The notes beneath the pieces are model-generated. The model had not been told where the DNA came from, did not search any database, and saw only the letters and a list, made by a program, of their open reading frames with translations. Shown here piece after piece: positions 8,666 to 16,834 of a stretch of DNA of 64,000 nucleotides (the stretch's first letter is position 1; every line of letters begins with the position of its first letter). The translations under genes were made by a program, and so were the position numbers. Source of the DNA: Saprospiraceae bacterium (GTDB taxonomy: Bacteria; Bacteroidota; Bacteroidia; Chitinophagales; Saprospiraceae); contig JAHDFB010000005.1 of assembly GCA_020628475.1 (NCBI GenBank), forward strand, positions 1 through 64,000, written 5' to 3'.

Positions 8666-10022
8666 GATCTATGTTGTATTTTTCCAAGCGTCGATACAAT
8701 GAAGATCGGGTGATTCCCAGAGCCTTGGCCGTTTTACTAATGGACTGATTGTGAAAATTTAAGGCCTTACGAATCATATTAATTTCTAATTCTTCTAAAG
8801 TGACCTTGCCCACATCAGGTAAGGTTATATTACTAGATGTCTGAGGCTCCGTACTATTGTCTTGAAAATGTTTGATTGAAATCAATCGTTCGTTCATATG
8901 TAGCAATATGGTTCGTTCGACCATATTTTTCAATTGTCTGATATTTCCTGGAAATTCTTGACTTTTTAGCCACTGGTAACATCGATCGTCCAATATTGGA
9001 GTAGGGATGTCATAGGCTCGGCAGGTGGATTGAACAAAATGATCGACTAATAATGGAATATCTTCTTTTCGCTCTTTTAGGGCGGGTATATGAATGGTTA
9101 TCAGATTGATCCGATAGTACAAATCCTCTCTAAATGTGCCTTCAATGGACATGTTTTGAAGATTTTTGTTGGTTGCGCTTATCACTCGAACATCGGTTTT
9201 TTTGGAGTGACTACTACCTAACGGTTCGTACGTTTTCTCTTGTAGAACGCGCAATAATTTCACTTGATTTTCTAAAGGTAATTCTCCTATTTCGTCGAGA
9301 AAAATCGTTCCGCCATTGGCTTTTTCGAAACGCCCCATGCGTTCAGTAACCGCTCCTGTAAAAGCTCCTTTTTTGTGACCAAACATCTCACTTTCGAAAA
9401 GGGTGGAGGATAGCCCTCCAAGATTGACTTTGACAAATTCATTTTGATGTCGATTACTTAATTCATGTATGGCTTCACTGATCATTTCTTTTCCCGTACC
9501 GCTCTCTCCAGTAATCAAAACGCTGGCGTTGGTCTTAGCGACTCGTTGAACCATATCAATGATTTGCTTCATTTTTTCGGAACTGCCAATAATATTGTCT
9601 AATGAGAAATCTTCTTCTTGCACGGTAGCTGATGATTTCGGATAGCTATGAAGTTGGAGAATCGACTCGATAGATTCGATTAAGTGTTGATTATCCCATG
9701 GTTTGGCTAAGAAATCCTTGGCTCCTAATTTCATGCCTTCAACAGCCAGTTGCACCGTAGCCCAACCGGTCATCAGTATCACGGATGTTTGAGGAAAACC
9801 TTGAACGATTTTTTTCAAAATACTTAAACCTTGTTTTCCAGAAGTATCAATGGTAAAGTTCATATCCAGTAAAATCAGGGCTGGATTATATGCTTCCAAC
9901 GTTTCAAGGGCAAGACTGGGATGATGAATGGCTTTGGTTTCATATCCTTTCTTCTTTAGCAGTAACTTCAAACTGGAACATACTGCTCGATCGTCATCTA
10001 GTATCAGGATTTTAATCTTCAT
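8649..10022 (-). CDS. Sigma-54-dependent response regulator (NtrC family)
   Basis: At 457 residues it has the full three-domain NtrC layout. The receiver domain spans ~3-120, with phosphoacceptor D53 (LLDMNF) and the acidic pair DDD at 9-11. The AAA+ activator domain spans ~143-380, with Walker A GESGTGKE (172-179), the sigma-54 contact loop GAFTGA (219-224) and Walker B TIFLDE (239-244). A Fis-type helix-turn-helix lies at ~425-452 (SISKTAKALGITRSSLYRRL). The intact GAFTGA loop means it should activate sigma-54 promoters. The most obvious target is the promoter at 16104-16118 ahead of the linked exporter genes. Confidence 0.95.
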   Translation of the reverse strand: MKIKILILDDDRAVCSSLKLLLKKKGYETKAIHHPSLALETLEAYNPALILLDMNFTIDTSGKQGLSILKKIVQGFPQTSVILMTGWATVQLAVEGMKLGAKDFLAKPWDNQHLIESIESILQLHSYPKSSATVQEEDFSLDNIIGSSEKMKQIIDMVQRVAKTNASVLITGESGTGKEMISEAIHELSNRHQNEFVKVNLGGLSSTLFESEMFGHKKGAFTGAVTERMGRFEKANGGTIFLDEIGELPLENQVKLLRVLQEKTYEPLGSSHSKKTDVRVISATNKNLQNMSIEGTFREDLYYRINLITIHIPALKERKEDIPLLVDHFVQSTCRAYDIPTPILDDRCYQWLKSQEFPGNIRQLKNMVERTILLHMNERLISIKHFQDNSTEPQTSSNITLPDVGKVTLEELEINMIRKALNFHNQSISKTAKALGITRSSLYRRLEKYNIDHESQN

Positions 10023-10071
10023 GAATAGTACAAACTTAATTAAATTGCTAAGAAGCTTGGATGAATTTAGT

Positions 10072-10162
10072 ATGAAACACCTGCACCGGGAATCAATAGT
10101 TCTTCTTTTAGACCAGAGCTGATATTGATTGCTACGTAAAAAGCGTGGTGAAGGTGTTTCAT
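10072..10162 (-). repeat. Long nested inverted repeat between permease and regulator genes
   Basis: The outer arms ATGAAACACCTGCACC (10072-10087) and GGTGAAGGTGTTTCAT (10147-10162) pair over 16 bases with one mismatch. Inside them AATCAATA (10091-10098) pairs with TATTGATT (10123-10130). A stable structure in the 169-base gap could attenuate transcription into the two-component genes, process the mRNA or bind a regulator. There is no T-run typical of a simple terminator. Confidence 0.55.
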
Positions 10163-10191
10163 CTGTATTAATTTTGGTTTAAGGATATCGA

Positions 10192-11361
10192 TTAATCATC
10201 GTGCAATGCAATCGCTGGATGAATTTTTGACGCTTGCCAACTTGGATGTAAAGCACAAACGGTTACAATAATCAATATGATGGCAGCCGACAAGGCAATC
10301 GCATAATAAAGATTGATTGGTTCCAATGGTCCCAACTTGAGAAGCGGGACCTGAATGGCGAAAACGATACCGAGTATTACGGCTAAAGCCGTCAGGAAAA
10401 TAATTTCTAAAATGAATTGTTTCGTGATATCTGTAGTATGTGCTCCAAGCGCTCTTCTGAGTCCAATTTCTCCTTTTCTTTTATTGATATTATACCAGAG
10501 AATACCGAATAATCCTAGAGCCACATTGATGCATAAAAACGTACAAATGCTGATGAGTGCTATGATAGGAATCCAAGTGGATCGACTATTCTGTTTACGC
10601 TGATCTTCTAAATTAAGAATGATAAAGGACTCGTCTTGAACGATATCGGCTATTTTTTTATTAACTGCTTCTTCATATGCTGCTGTGGTGCCGGGTTGTA
10701 GGTCGATATACATAACCCCTAAATTATTATCTCGTGGATGTCCCAATTGTAACATCATTGGTTCTTCCTCGGTAAACTCTCCATTGTATCGATACCCCTC
10801 TATAACTCCAATGATTTGTTTGTCGCCACTAAATACGATAATACTGTCGATCATATTTTTTTCTGGAAAGTACTTATCCATAAAAAATTGATTCACGATA
10901 ACAGGTTCGTAGTTTGGATTTGCATAATCTCGGTCGTCAAAGAATCGACCACTCGTTACTTGGAGATCCATGGTTTCGGCGAAGTTTATGTCGACGGTTG
11001 CTAGCTTGGAACGAATCAAAAAACCGCCACTATCATCTCCACTAATACTATTGTTTCCACTGAATGGTGCGGCATAATTACCGAAAGCAATCTGTTGGAT
11101 TCGATCCATCTGTTCCAATTCCAATTCTAGTGTTTCTTTTAGCTGTCCTCGAGAAAGGCTATCTAGTTCAGACATGTCATTGAGGTATACCATCCATCGA
11201 TCCTGAGATTCAAATCCCAATGGTTTATTCAAGAGTCGGTAGTTGTAGATGACAAAAGAAAGGGATACGAACAATACGATGAAGGATAAGAAGATCTCCA
11301 ATAACATGAGAAAGTTGCTGGATTTCTTATTCCAGATTAGTTTGAAAATATGTCGGATCAT
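10192..11361 (-). CDS. ABC transporter permease, FtsX/MacB type (second)
   Basis: This 389-residue protein has the MacB/FtsX layout: one N-terminal membrane helix (~15-40), a ~220-residue periplasmic domain with MacB_PCD-like features, and three C-terminal helices (~268-292, 315-340, 355-380). The cytoplasmic segment RKGEIGLRRALGA after the second helix is the conserved coupling region of FtsX permeases. Its start overlaps the stop of the preceding permease by four bases, so the pair is co-translated and probably forms a heterodimer with the ATPase at 12713-13378. Such systems are mechanotransmission exporters working with an adaptor and TolC. The substrate is unknown. Confidence 0.9.
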   Translation of the reverse strand: MIRHIFKLIWNKKSSNFLMLLEIFLSFIVLFVSLSFVIYNYRLLNKPLGFESQDRWMVYLNDMSELDSLSRGQLKETLELELEQMDRIQQIAFGNYAAPFSGNNSISGDDSGGFLIRSKLATVDINFAETMDLQVTSGRFFDDRDYANPNYEPVIVNQFFMDKYFPEKNMIDSIIVFSGDKQIIGVIEGYRYNGEFTEEEPMMLQLGHPRDNNLGVMYIDLQPGTTAAYEEAVNKKIADIVQDESFIILNLEDQRKQNSRSTWIPIIALISICTFLCINVALGLFGILWYNINKRKGEIGLRRALGAHTTDITKQFILEIIFLTALAVILGIVFAIQVPLLKLGPLEPINLYYAIALSAAIILIIVTVCALHPSWQASKIHPAIALHDD

Positions 11362-12683
11362 AGTTTTATTGATTTTAAGGCGTTCACAATTTGTAATTTG
11401 GACATACGGTATGCAGGAAGTAAACCGGATAGAATGCCAAAAATGCCAATGATGATGAAGGAATAGATGAAGAATAAAAGATCAATGGAGAGTTTTACGC
11501 TACCTAGAATTTGACTATCGTTGATCAGATAAATGGCGATAAAGGTCAATCCAAGTCCGATAATTCCACCAATGATGGTTTGGACTACATTTTCAAATAC
11601 AAATTGGGTTAAAATCTCCATTTTAGTAGCGCCAAATGCTTTTCGCACTCCAATCTCCGCAGATCGATCCATGATTCTTGAAACATTCAGATTGATCAAA
11701 TTGAGAATAGGCAAGGTGACAAATAAACCCGCAAGTCCAAATAATATAATGCGCATCCATCTGAGACTTTTGGTAGGATCATCATTATACAACATGTTTT
11801 GGGCATAACTTTCTTGATAACTTTTAGGTACAATTTCCAAGACCTCATAATAATCATGTTTGTCCATTGAAATTTGAGAGCTGACAAAATCCATTTCTTT
11901 TCGAGTTTTATCCAAGCCGTTCGCTGTAAGAAAAGTCATCTGATAGCCTCCAAAAAAATATGTGTCATTTGGGTTTTTAGGAAAGACAGTATAAGGAACA
12001 AATGCATAGGAATTGACGGCCTCCATCGATACATTTGGTTTGTGAACCACACCTATAACTTGAAATTGTTTTCCTTCCAGTTTGATCTCTTCGCCCAATA
12101 CGTTTTGCGTTCTTCCAAAATATTTTTTACAGAATTCTGAATTAATCACCATCACGGGTAATTCTTGAGACATTTCTGATGCATTAAATGGCCTTCCCTC
12201 GATAAAATCAAAATTGAAAATTTCCCAGAAATTGGGATCACAATAATTTACACTGACTGAAATTTTATTATTGTTTTGAAAAATATCGAATAAAGCAGTC
12301 GAATTATAAATCGTAGATTTCTCGACGCTTTCGAGTTTGGTAAACTGCTCTTGAAGAATTTCTTCTCCAAAACCACTTCTGGACATATCCGTCCCAGTTT
12401 CTTTTGTGGTATAGGTAGTATCGTATTGCGCAACTTGGTCGATGTAACTCGTATCGATTTGCGTTACGGTATCAAGATGAATTTTCTTAAGAGTAATTTG
12501 TTCGAAAAACAGTAATTTATCAAGGTTTTTCAGAGGTGCTTTTTGACTGAATTCCGTTTGTAAGAAAGAAGTCAAAAGCATTATGACCATCAAGGTAAAA
12601 CTGATGCCGAAGAGCGTGATAAAGGTGAAGAATTTTTTTCGCGAAAGTACTCTCCAAGCTAGTATGATATAATTTTTAATCAT
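11358..12683 (-). CDS. ABC transporter permease, FtsX/MacB type (first)
   Basis: This 441-residue permease has an N-terminal helix (~20-42), a large periplasmic domain, and three C-terminal helices (~308-330, 358-385, 398-425). The cytoplasmic motif RSAEIGVRKAFGATK matches the coupling segment of its neighbour. Periplasmic residues ~65-105 contain a short polar insertion (DTSYIDQVAQYDTTYTTKE). It follows the ATPase gene by 29 bases and overlaps the next permease gene by four. The two permeases are similar in fold but clearly diverged, so a heterodimeric transporter is likely. Confidence 0.9.
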   Translation of the reverse strand: MIKNYIILAWRVLSRKKFFTFITLFGISFTLMVIMLLTSFLQTEFSQKAPLKNLDKLLFFEQITLKKIHLDTVTQIDTSYIDQVAQYDTTYTTKETGTDMSRSGFGEEILQEQFTKLESVEKSTIYNSTALFDIFQNNNKISVSVNYCDPNFWEIFNFDFIEGRPFNASEMSQELPVMVINSEFCKKYFGRTQNVLGEEIKLEGKQFQVIGVVHKPNVSMEAVNSYAFVPYTVFPKNPNDTYFFGGYQMTFLTANGLDKTRKEMDFVSSQISMDKHDYYEVLEIVPKSYQESYAQNMLYNDDPTKSLRWMRIILFGLAGLFVTLPILNLINLNVSRIMDRSAEIGVRKAFGATKMEILTQFVFENVVQTIIGGIIGLGLTFIAIYLINDSQILGSVKLSIDLLFFIYSFIIIGIFGILSGLLPAYRMSKLQIVNALKSIKL

Positions 12684-12712
12684 CTTTTTTAATTTAGAGT
12701 TGAGGCAATCGT

Positions 12713-13378
12713 TTAGGCTACTTGACTTCCGTCATATATGCGTAATAATCGGTGTGTTTTCTTGGCCATATTTTCATCATGTGTTACCATGACAATCGTC
12801 GTGTTTAGGGTCTGGTTTAATTGTAAAAGAATATCCATCACTTCATTACCCATGACGCTATCTAGATTCCCTGTTGGTTCATCCGCTAAAAGAATATCCG
12901 GTTGTCCAACAATGGCTCGGGCGATGGCCACTCGTTGCTTTTGACCACCAGAAAGTTGATTTGGAAAATGTCCCGTACGATTTTTCAAGCCCACAGATTC
13001 TAGCGCCTGGATGGCTAGAGCTTTGCGCTGCTTTGCATTGACTTTACGGTATAAAAGAGGTAATTCTACATTATCAATGACCGATAAATCGGGAATCAGA
13101 TGAAAGCTTTGAAAAATGAATCCGAGGGTTTGATTTCTGAAGGCAGCCGTGGCTTTGCTATTGTAGTTAGCGACTTCTTGATCGGCGACAATGACCTTTC
13201 CAGATGTCGGTTCGTCTAGTAATCCCATCACATTGAGTAGGGTACTTTTTCCACAGCCTGAAGGTCCCATGATGGAAACAAATTCACCTTTTTTAATGTG
13301 GATATTTATATTGTTTAGCGCGGTGGTTTCGATGGTTTTGGTTCTATATACCTTGTGGATGTTTTCTAATTGTATCAT
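12713..13378 (-). CDS. ABC transporter ATP-binding protein (LolD/MacB type)
   Basis: At 221 residues this is a single nucleotide-binding domain. It has Walker A GPSGCGKST (38-46), Q-loop IFQSFHLIPDLSVIDNV (~88-104), the signature LSGGQKQRVAIARA (142-155), Walker B ILLADEP (162-168), the D-loop segment GNLDS and the H-loop VTHD. The length and the FIFQSFHL region are typical of the LolD/MacB/FtsE group that powers FtsX-type permeases. It sits 21 bases after the TolC-like gene and directly before the two permease genes. Confidence 0.95.
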   Translation of the reverse strand: MIQLENIHKVYRTKTIETTALNNINIHIKKGEFVSIMGPSGCGKSTLLNVMGLLDEPTSGKVIVADQEVANYNSKATAAFRNQTLGFIFQSFHLIPDLSVIDNVELPLLYRKVNAKQRKALAIQALESVGLKNRTGHFPNQLSGGQKQRVAIARAIVGQPDILLADEPTGNLDSVMGNEVMDILLQLNQTLNTTIVMVTHDENMAKKTHRLLRIYDGSQVA

Positions 13379-13399
13379 GTTATTTATTTTGATTGGTTA

Positions 13400-14833
13400 T
13401 TATAATGCTTCTCCGGTTAATGTTCTCAGTTGATATAAACTGGTCCAGTAATTTCTCAATGCGGAGACGTAATCTCGATGAATTTGGTCTTTTTCTCGTT
13501 GCGCTAATGTCAGTTCGGTAATGCTTATTTTACCTAGGGTATAGCGTTGATTGCTGATGTCAAATCGATCCGTGGCTAAGGATTTTATTTCTTCCAAAAT
13601 CAATATATCCTGTTGTGCTTGAATGAAGCGCATGGCCGCGTTTCGAATCTCATTTTCTAGGTTTAAAAGATTTTGTTGGTTCGTCGTTTCAATTAATTCT
13701 TGATTTAATCGGGCGATTTTCATCGCTTCTCTGCGTTTTCCTCCATCATAAATGGGGACAGAAATATTGAACCGGATTTGTTGTTCATTAAATGGATTTT
13801 GATAGATATCTTCGATATTTTCAGACCCTCGTGCCCATCCAAATAATGCCAACACATTGGATTGAATTCCATAATCCGAACGTGTTGAAGCGAGCTGTCT
13901 TTTTTGTTCAAGTAATTCACGTTGATATTGTATGATTTCAGGCCTATTTTCCTTGGCTTTCAGAATCAATTGATCCATGTCAATGATGCGTTGTGCCGGC
14001 GCTTCAGGTAAGACAAAATCTTTGCTAGAAAGTTGCTGGGTGTTTAAGAACGTTTCCAACGCTTGAATGGCCTGTGCTTCTTGATTACCTGCCTGAGCTT
14101 CCGTTAAAATGGCTCTTTTTAATTCCATTTCCAATTGTAGAACTTCATTTTCAGAGGTTTTTCCCAATTCAAAGCGCTGTTGAGCGATAAGCAGTAAATT
14201 TTCATTAACCTCTTTATTGGTTTGAGCGATATCCTTTAAGGTTTTGGCTCCAATAATGTCAAAGAATAATTGGGATGTTTGCCATTTGGCATCTTCAACG
14301 GCTATATTATAGGCATATGTCTGTTCTTTTAGTCTCAGTGGAAGAATACGTTTCTGCCATTTTAATGGATTAAAAGCAAACAGCGGTTGGACTATTCCTA
14401 TTCTAAACGGTACCCCATTGTACTGTTTGATATCAGTACTGAAATTGTCAAAACGTTGTAGATCGCTTTGAACAAAGACGTTCGCACCAGTAAGTCCAAT
14501 ATTTTGATTGGCATAAAGGGATAAGGACGAATTATTTTGACTGACACGTTGAAAGGCGATTGATCCATCGGGTTGTGTAACCTGAGTTGACGTGTTGATA
14601 AAATTGGGTAATAAGGCATCCAGTCCGATTGTCGGTCTCAGATTTGCTTTGTATAGCTGATACTCGGCGCTGCTGATCGCCAGATTGGTTTTGGCACGCT
14701 TGACAGAAATGGTCTGTTTTTCTGCCTGTTCCAATAGATTTTCAAGATGAATAGTCCTCTCTTGAGCTGCTGATTGATGAAAGGATATGCCTATCAAGAG
14801 TAGGCAAAGTATATATTTATAAGTATTATTCAT
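13400..14833 (-). CDS. TolC-family outer membrane channel
   Basis: This 477-residue protein has a signal peptide (~1-23, ending QSAAQ) and the duplicated TolC pattern of long amphipathic helices with two strand-forming stretches. The sequences RFELGKTSENEVLQLEMEL and RYTLGKISITELTLAQREKD are the two equivalent helix-start motifs of the outer membrane efflux (OEP) repeats. It should form the trimeric channel and periplasmic tunnel of the exporter. Its start overlaps the end of the adaptor gene by eight bases, so the two are translated together. Confidence 0.93.
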   Translation of the reverse strand: MNNTYKYILCLLLIGISFHQSAAQERTIHLENLLEQAEKQTISVKRAKTNLAISSAEYQLYKANLRPTIGLDALLPNFINTSTQVTQPDGSIAFQRVSQNNSSLSLYANQNIGLTGANVFVQSDLQRFDNFSTDIKQYNGVPFRIGIVQPLFAFNPLKWQKRILPLRLKEQTYAYNIAVEDAKWQTSQLFFDIIGAKTLKDIAQTNKEVNENLLLIAQQRFELGKTSENEVLQLEMELKRAILTEAQAGNQEAQAIQALETFLNTQQLSSKDFVLPEAPAQRIIDMDQLILKAKENRPEIIQYQRELLEQKRQLASTRSDYGIQSNVLALFGWARGSENIEDIYQNPFNEQQIRFNISVPIYDGGKRREAMKIARLNQELIETTNQQNLLNLENEIRNAAMRFIQAQQDILILEEIKSLATDRFDISNQRYTLGKISITELTLAQREKDQIHRDYVSALRNYWTSLYQLRTLTGEAL

Positions 14834-16076
14834 GATTCAGGATAAATTGATCTAGTTTGCGATAAGGTTCCGTGTCAGAAATAATGATTTGCTCACCGAG
14901 TTTGACGGATGAAAGAATTTCAACATAATCCGCATTGGAAATTCCCTTTTTTACAGCCTTCTTGACGGCGCGATTCCCTTCAACAAAAAACAATTCCAGA
15001 TTTGCCGCCCCATTGAAGGCCACTCCGTTTTTGATACGGTATACTTGCTCTTTCTTCTGCGTGATTACATAGATCTCAGCGCGCATGTTTGGTCTAAGAA
15101 TTGAGATATCTTCATCCAATATTTTTACATAGAATTTGACTGTATTATTTTCTACGGTAGGGGAGATTCGTGCGATTTCTCCGGAAAGTCTTTTTCGACC
15201 GATACGAATATTAACAGCTTGTCCAAGACTAATTTTCTCGGTATTGCGATCGGAAATTGTCGCTTCGATAAGATATCGATTGAGGTCGGCAATTTTGACC
15301 AGCGTTTCTCCTTCTTGAACAGTACGTCCGATGTCTTCATTGATCCAAGTAATCACACCATTTTGAGGACTACTTACCTTGGTTTCAGTCAATTTTCTGC
15401 GCAGTTCGCTGAGTCTCTTTTCTTGAATTTTATATTCTAATTCTAGTCCTTTTTTCTCGTTCACATTGACCTCGCGACTATAATCCAGTTCATTGGCGAG
15501 CATTTTCTTTTCCAATTCGAGTACACTAAGTTGGAGTTGCGTTCTTTCGAGTTCTTCTTGGGTAGAACCCCCGATTTCCAACAATCGTTGTTGATCGATA
15601 ACCTCTGCTTTTCGTTCCGTTACTTGAAGCGCTTTGATTTGGTCACGATAATCTAAATCTCGCAGATCCTTGTCAAATTTCAATTTTAGTTTGTCAATAT
15701 TGTTTTTCCGGAGTTCGAGCTCGTCTTTTAATTTTTCATACTCCAATCGGGTATATTCTTGATCGAGTTCTAGAATGACATCACCGGGTTTTACTTCGGA
15801 CCCGGTGGATAAGTTGACTTGTTTGATTTCAGTGGCAACCGGTGCATTGATTTCACGTTCGAAGGCTGGAACGACTAAACCTGAGGCGGTCAATGTGTTG
15901 ATGACATCTCCCTTTTCGACTTTGGCGATTAAAAAATCTGAATGATCGGCTTTGGTGCGTAATAAACTTCGGCTGAACCAAATAAGCCCGGCGAAGGCTA
16001 TTATGGAGCCGCCTATCCACAACCATCGTTTGAGATTGCCTTTGCGTTGTTCTTGAGTACTGAGTTGTCTATCCAT
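14826..16076 (-). CDS. HlyD-family periplasmic adaptor (membrane fusion protein) of ABC exporter
   Basis: At 416 residues it has a basic N-terminus and one membrane helix (~19-38), then half a biotinyl-lipoyl domain (IKQVNLSTGSEVKPGDVILELD, ~90-112). A long coiled-coil hairpin (~115-240) follows, then the second lipoyl half (VSSPQNGVITWINEDIGRTVQEGETLVKIAD) and a beta-barrel domain. It links the inner-membrane permeases to the TolC-like channel. It is the first gene of the block and begins 28 bases after a sigma-54 promoter, so the NtrC-type regulator encoded five genes downstream probably controls it. A decayed copy of part of this gene lies at 4521-4765. Confidence 0.93.
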   Translation of the reverse strand: MDRQLSTQEQRKGNLKRWLWIGGSIIAFAGLIWFSRSLLRTKADHSDFLIAKVEKGDVINTLTASGLVVPAFEREINAPVATEIKQVNLSTGSEVKPGDVILELDQEYTRLEYEKLKDELELRKNNIDKLKLKFDKDLRDLDYRDQIKALQVTERKAEVIDQQRLLEIGGSTQEELERTQLQLSVLELEKKMLANELDYSREVNVNEKKGLELEYKIQEKRLSELRRKLTETKVSSPQNGVITWINEDIGRTVQEGETLVKIADLNRYLIEATISDRNTEKISLGQAVNIRIGRKRLSGEIARISPTVENNTVKFYVKILDEDISILRPNMRAEIYVITQKKEQVYRIKNGVAFNGAANLELFFVEGNRAVKKAVKKGISNADYVEILSSVKLGEQIIISDTEPYRKLDQFILNHE

Positions 16077-16103
16077 TTGTTATAGCAATTTGATAGTACA
16101 AAG

Positions 16104-16118
16104 ACAATGCCTGTGCCA
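16104..16118 (-). promoter_or_regulatory. Sigma-54 (-24/-12) promoter for the exporter operon
   Basis: On the minus strand the sequence is TGGCAC-AGGCA-TTGT, against the sigma-54 consensus TGGCAC-N5-TTGC. Only the last base differs, and the GG-to-GC spacing is right. The predicted start is near 16092, leaving a leader of about 16 bases before the adaptor ATG at 16076. A linked NtrC-type activator with an intact GAFTGA loop supports the call. Confidence 0.8.
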
Positions 16119-16171
16119 AAAATTAAAGTGCTCGTAATGAGTGTTTTATACATTATTGAAAAATAAATGTA

Positions 16172-16185
16172 GTCCGATTTCGGAC
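16172..16185 (-). promoter_or_regulatory. Palindromic candidate enhancer (UAS) for the sigma-54 activator
   Basis: GTCCGA-TT-TCGGAC (plus strand) is a perfect 6+6 palindrome, centred about 86 bases upstream of the predicted sigma-54 start. That is the usual distance for an NtrC-family dimer site. Binding by the linked regulator is inference. Confidence 0.55.
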
Positions 16186-16227
16186 AGGTCTTTGTTCGAA
16201 AATGAGCAACATGATGATTTGGGCGTC

Positions 16228-16244
16228 TGTTGACAAAGTCAACA
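16228..16244. promoter_or_regulatory. 17-bp perfect palindrome TGTTGAC-AAA-GTCAACA
   Basis: The arms are seven bases each with an AAA centre, about 144 bases upstream of the predicted sigma-54 transcription start. It directly abuts REP-like copy C. It could be a second upstream activator site or part of the repeat element. Confidence 0.45.
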
Positions 16245-16316
16245 CCGCGCTATCCGCTCATATTCGCTCCTGCATCAAGATACAGAAGCGAAACCCGCTG
16301 CTATCGCTGACGCGGT
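16245..16316 (-). repeat. GC-rich REP-like intergenic element, copy C
   Basis: Read on the minus strand it begins ACCGCGTCAGCGATAGCAG, runs through GGGTTTCGCTTC and ends GAGCGGATAGCGCGG. It shares the AGCGATAG start and GGATAGCGCGG end with copy B, and less closely with copies A, D and E. Confidence 0.55.
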
Positions 16317-16444
16317 AAGATCAAGGCACCAACCAAATGATATAACGTATATATACTATCGAAATACCAATCTGTAGGAGGTGAAATACTTGTATTCGTT
16401 GAATAAAAATTGACTTTATTTGCAGGTAGCTACAAGTGCATTTA

Positions 16445-16668
16445 TACCATTTAGAATAATAATTGTCGGATATTATTTGCTTTATTTTTGATTTGCTGCG
16501 TTAAAAATACTCGCCGTAGCTAGGGCTATAGCTGCTACACATCCGCTTTCGCGGTTCACAAACTTGAAGTACTAGCGTACTTCACCCTTCGGGGTTCGTT
16601 TTTTCATGCCTTGAAAATCTTCAATTAAATTCAATATCTTCTACGACATTATAAACTATAAATGGTAG
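16445..16668. mobile_element. MITE-like element with imperfect terminal inverted repeats
   Basis: The left end (TACCATTTAGAATAATAATT..GTCGGATATT) resembles the reverse complement of the right end (TACCATTTATAGTTTATAAT..GTCGTAGAAGATATT). The outer ACCATTTA is exact, and the TATAAT/GTCG blocks recur in order. The middle holds GC-rich hairpins such as GAAGTAC-TAGC-GTACTTC and CGCCGTAGCTAGGGCTATAGC. At about 224 bp with no coding capacity it looks like a non-autonomous element. No target-site duplication could be fixed by eye. Confidence 0.45.
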
Positions 16669-16834
16669 TAAAGGTGTTTCTAGACGTTTGACTTGCATAC
16701 ATCATTCGGTTTGTAGGTATCATTGATGTCTTTGCTGATGCATAAACATGATCCTCCAAAGCCTTACATATACTGTATCGGAGTGATTGTTTTGAATAGT
16801 GATGATGGACTTTTGGGCGTAAGCCCAGTAACTA

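Noticed and set aside
7346-16076. The exporter block as a bacteriocin or antibiotic-synthesis cluster
   Set aside because: No biosynthetic, precursor-peptide or immunity gene is present; only export and regulatory genes are seen.
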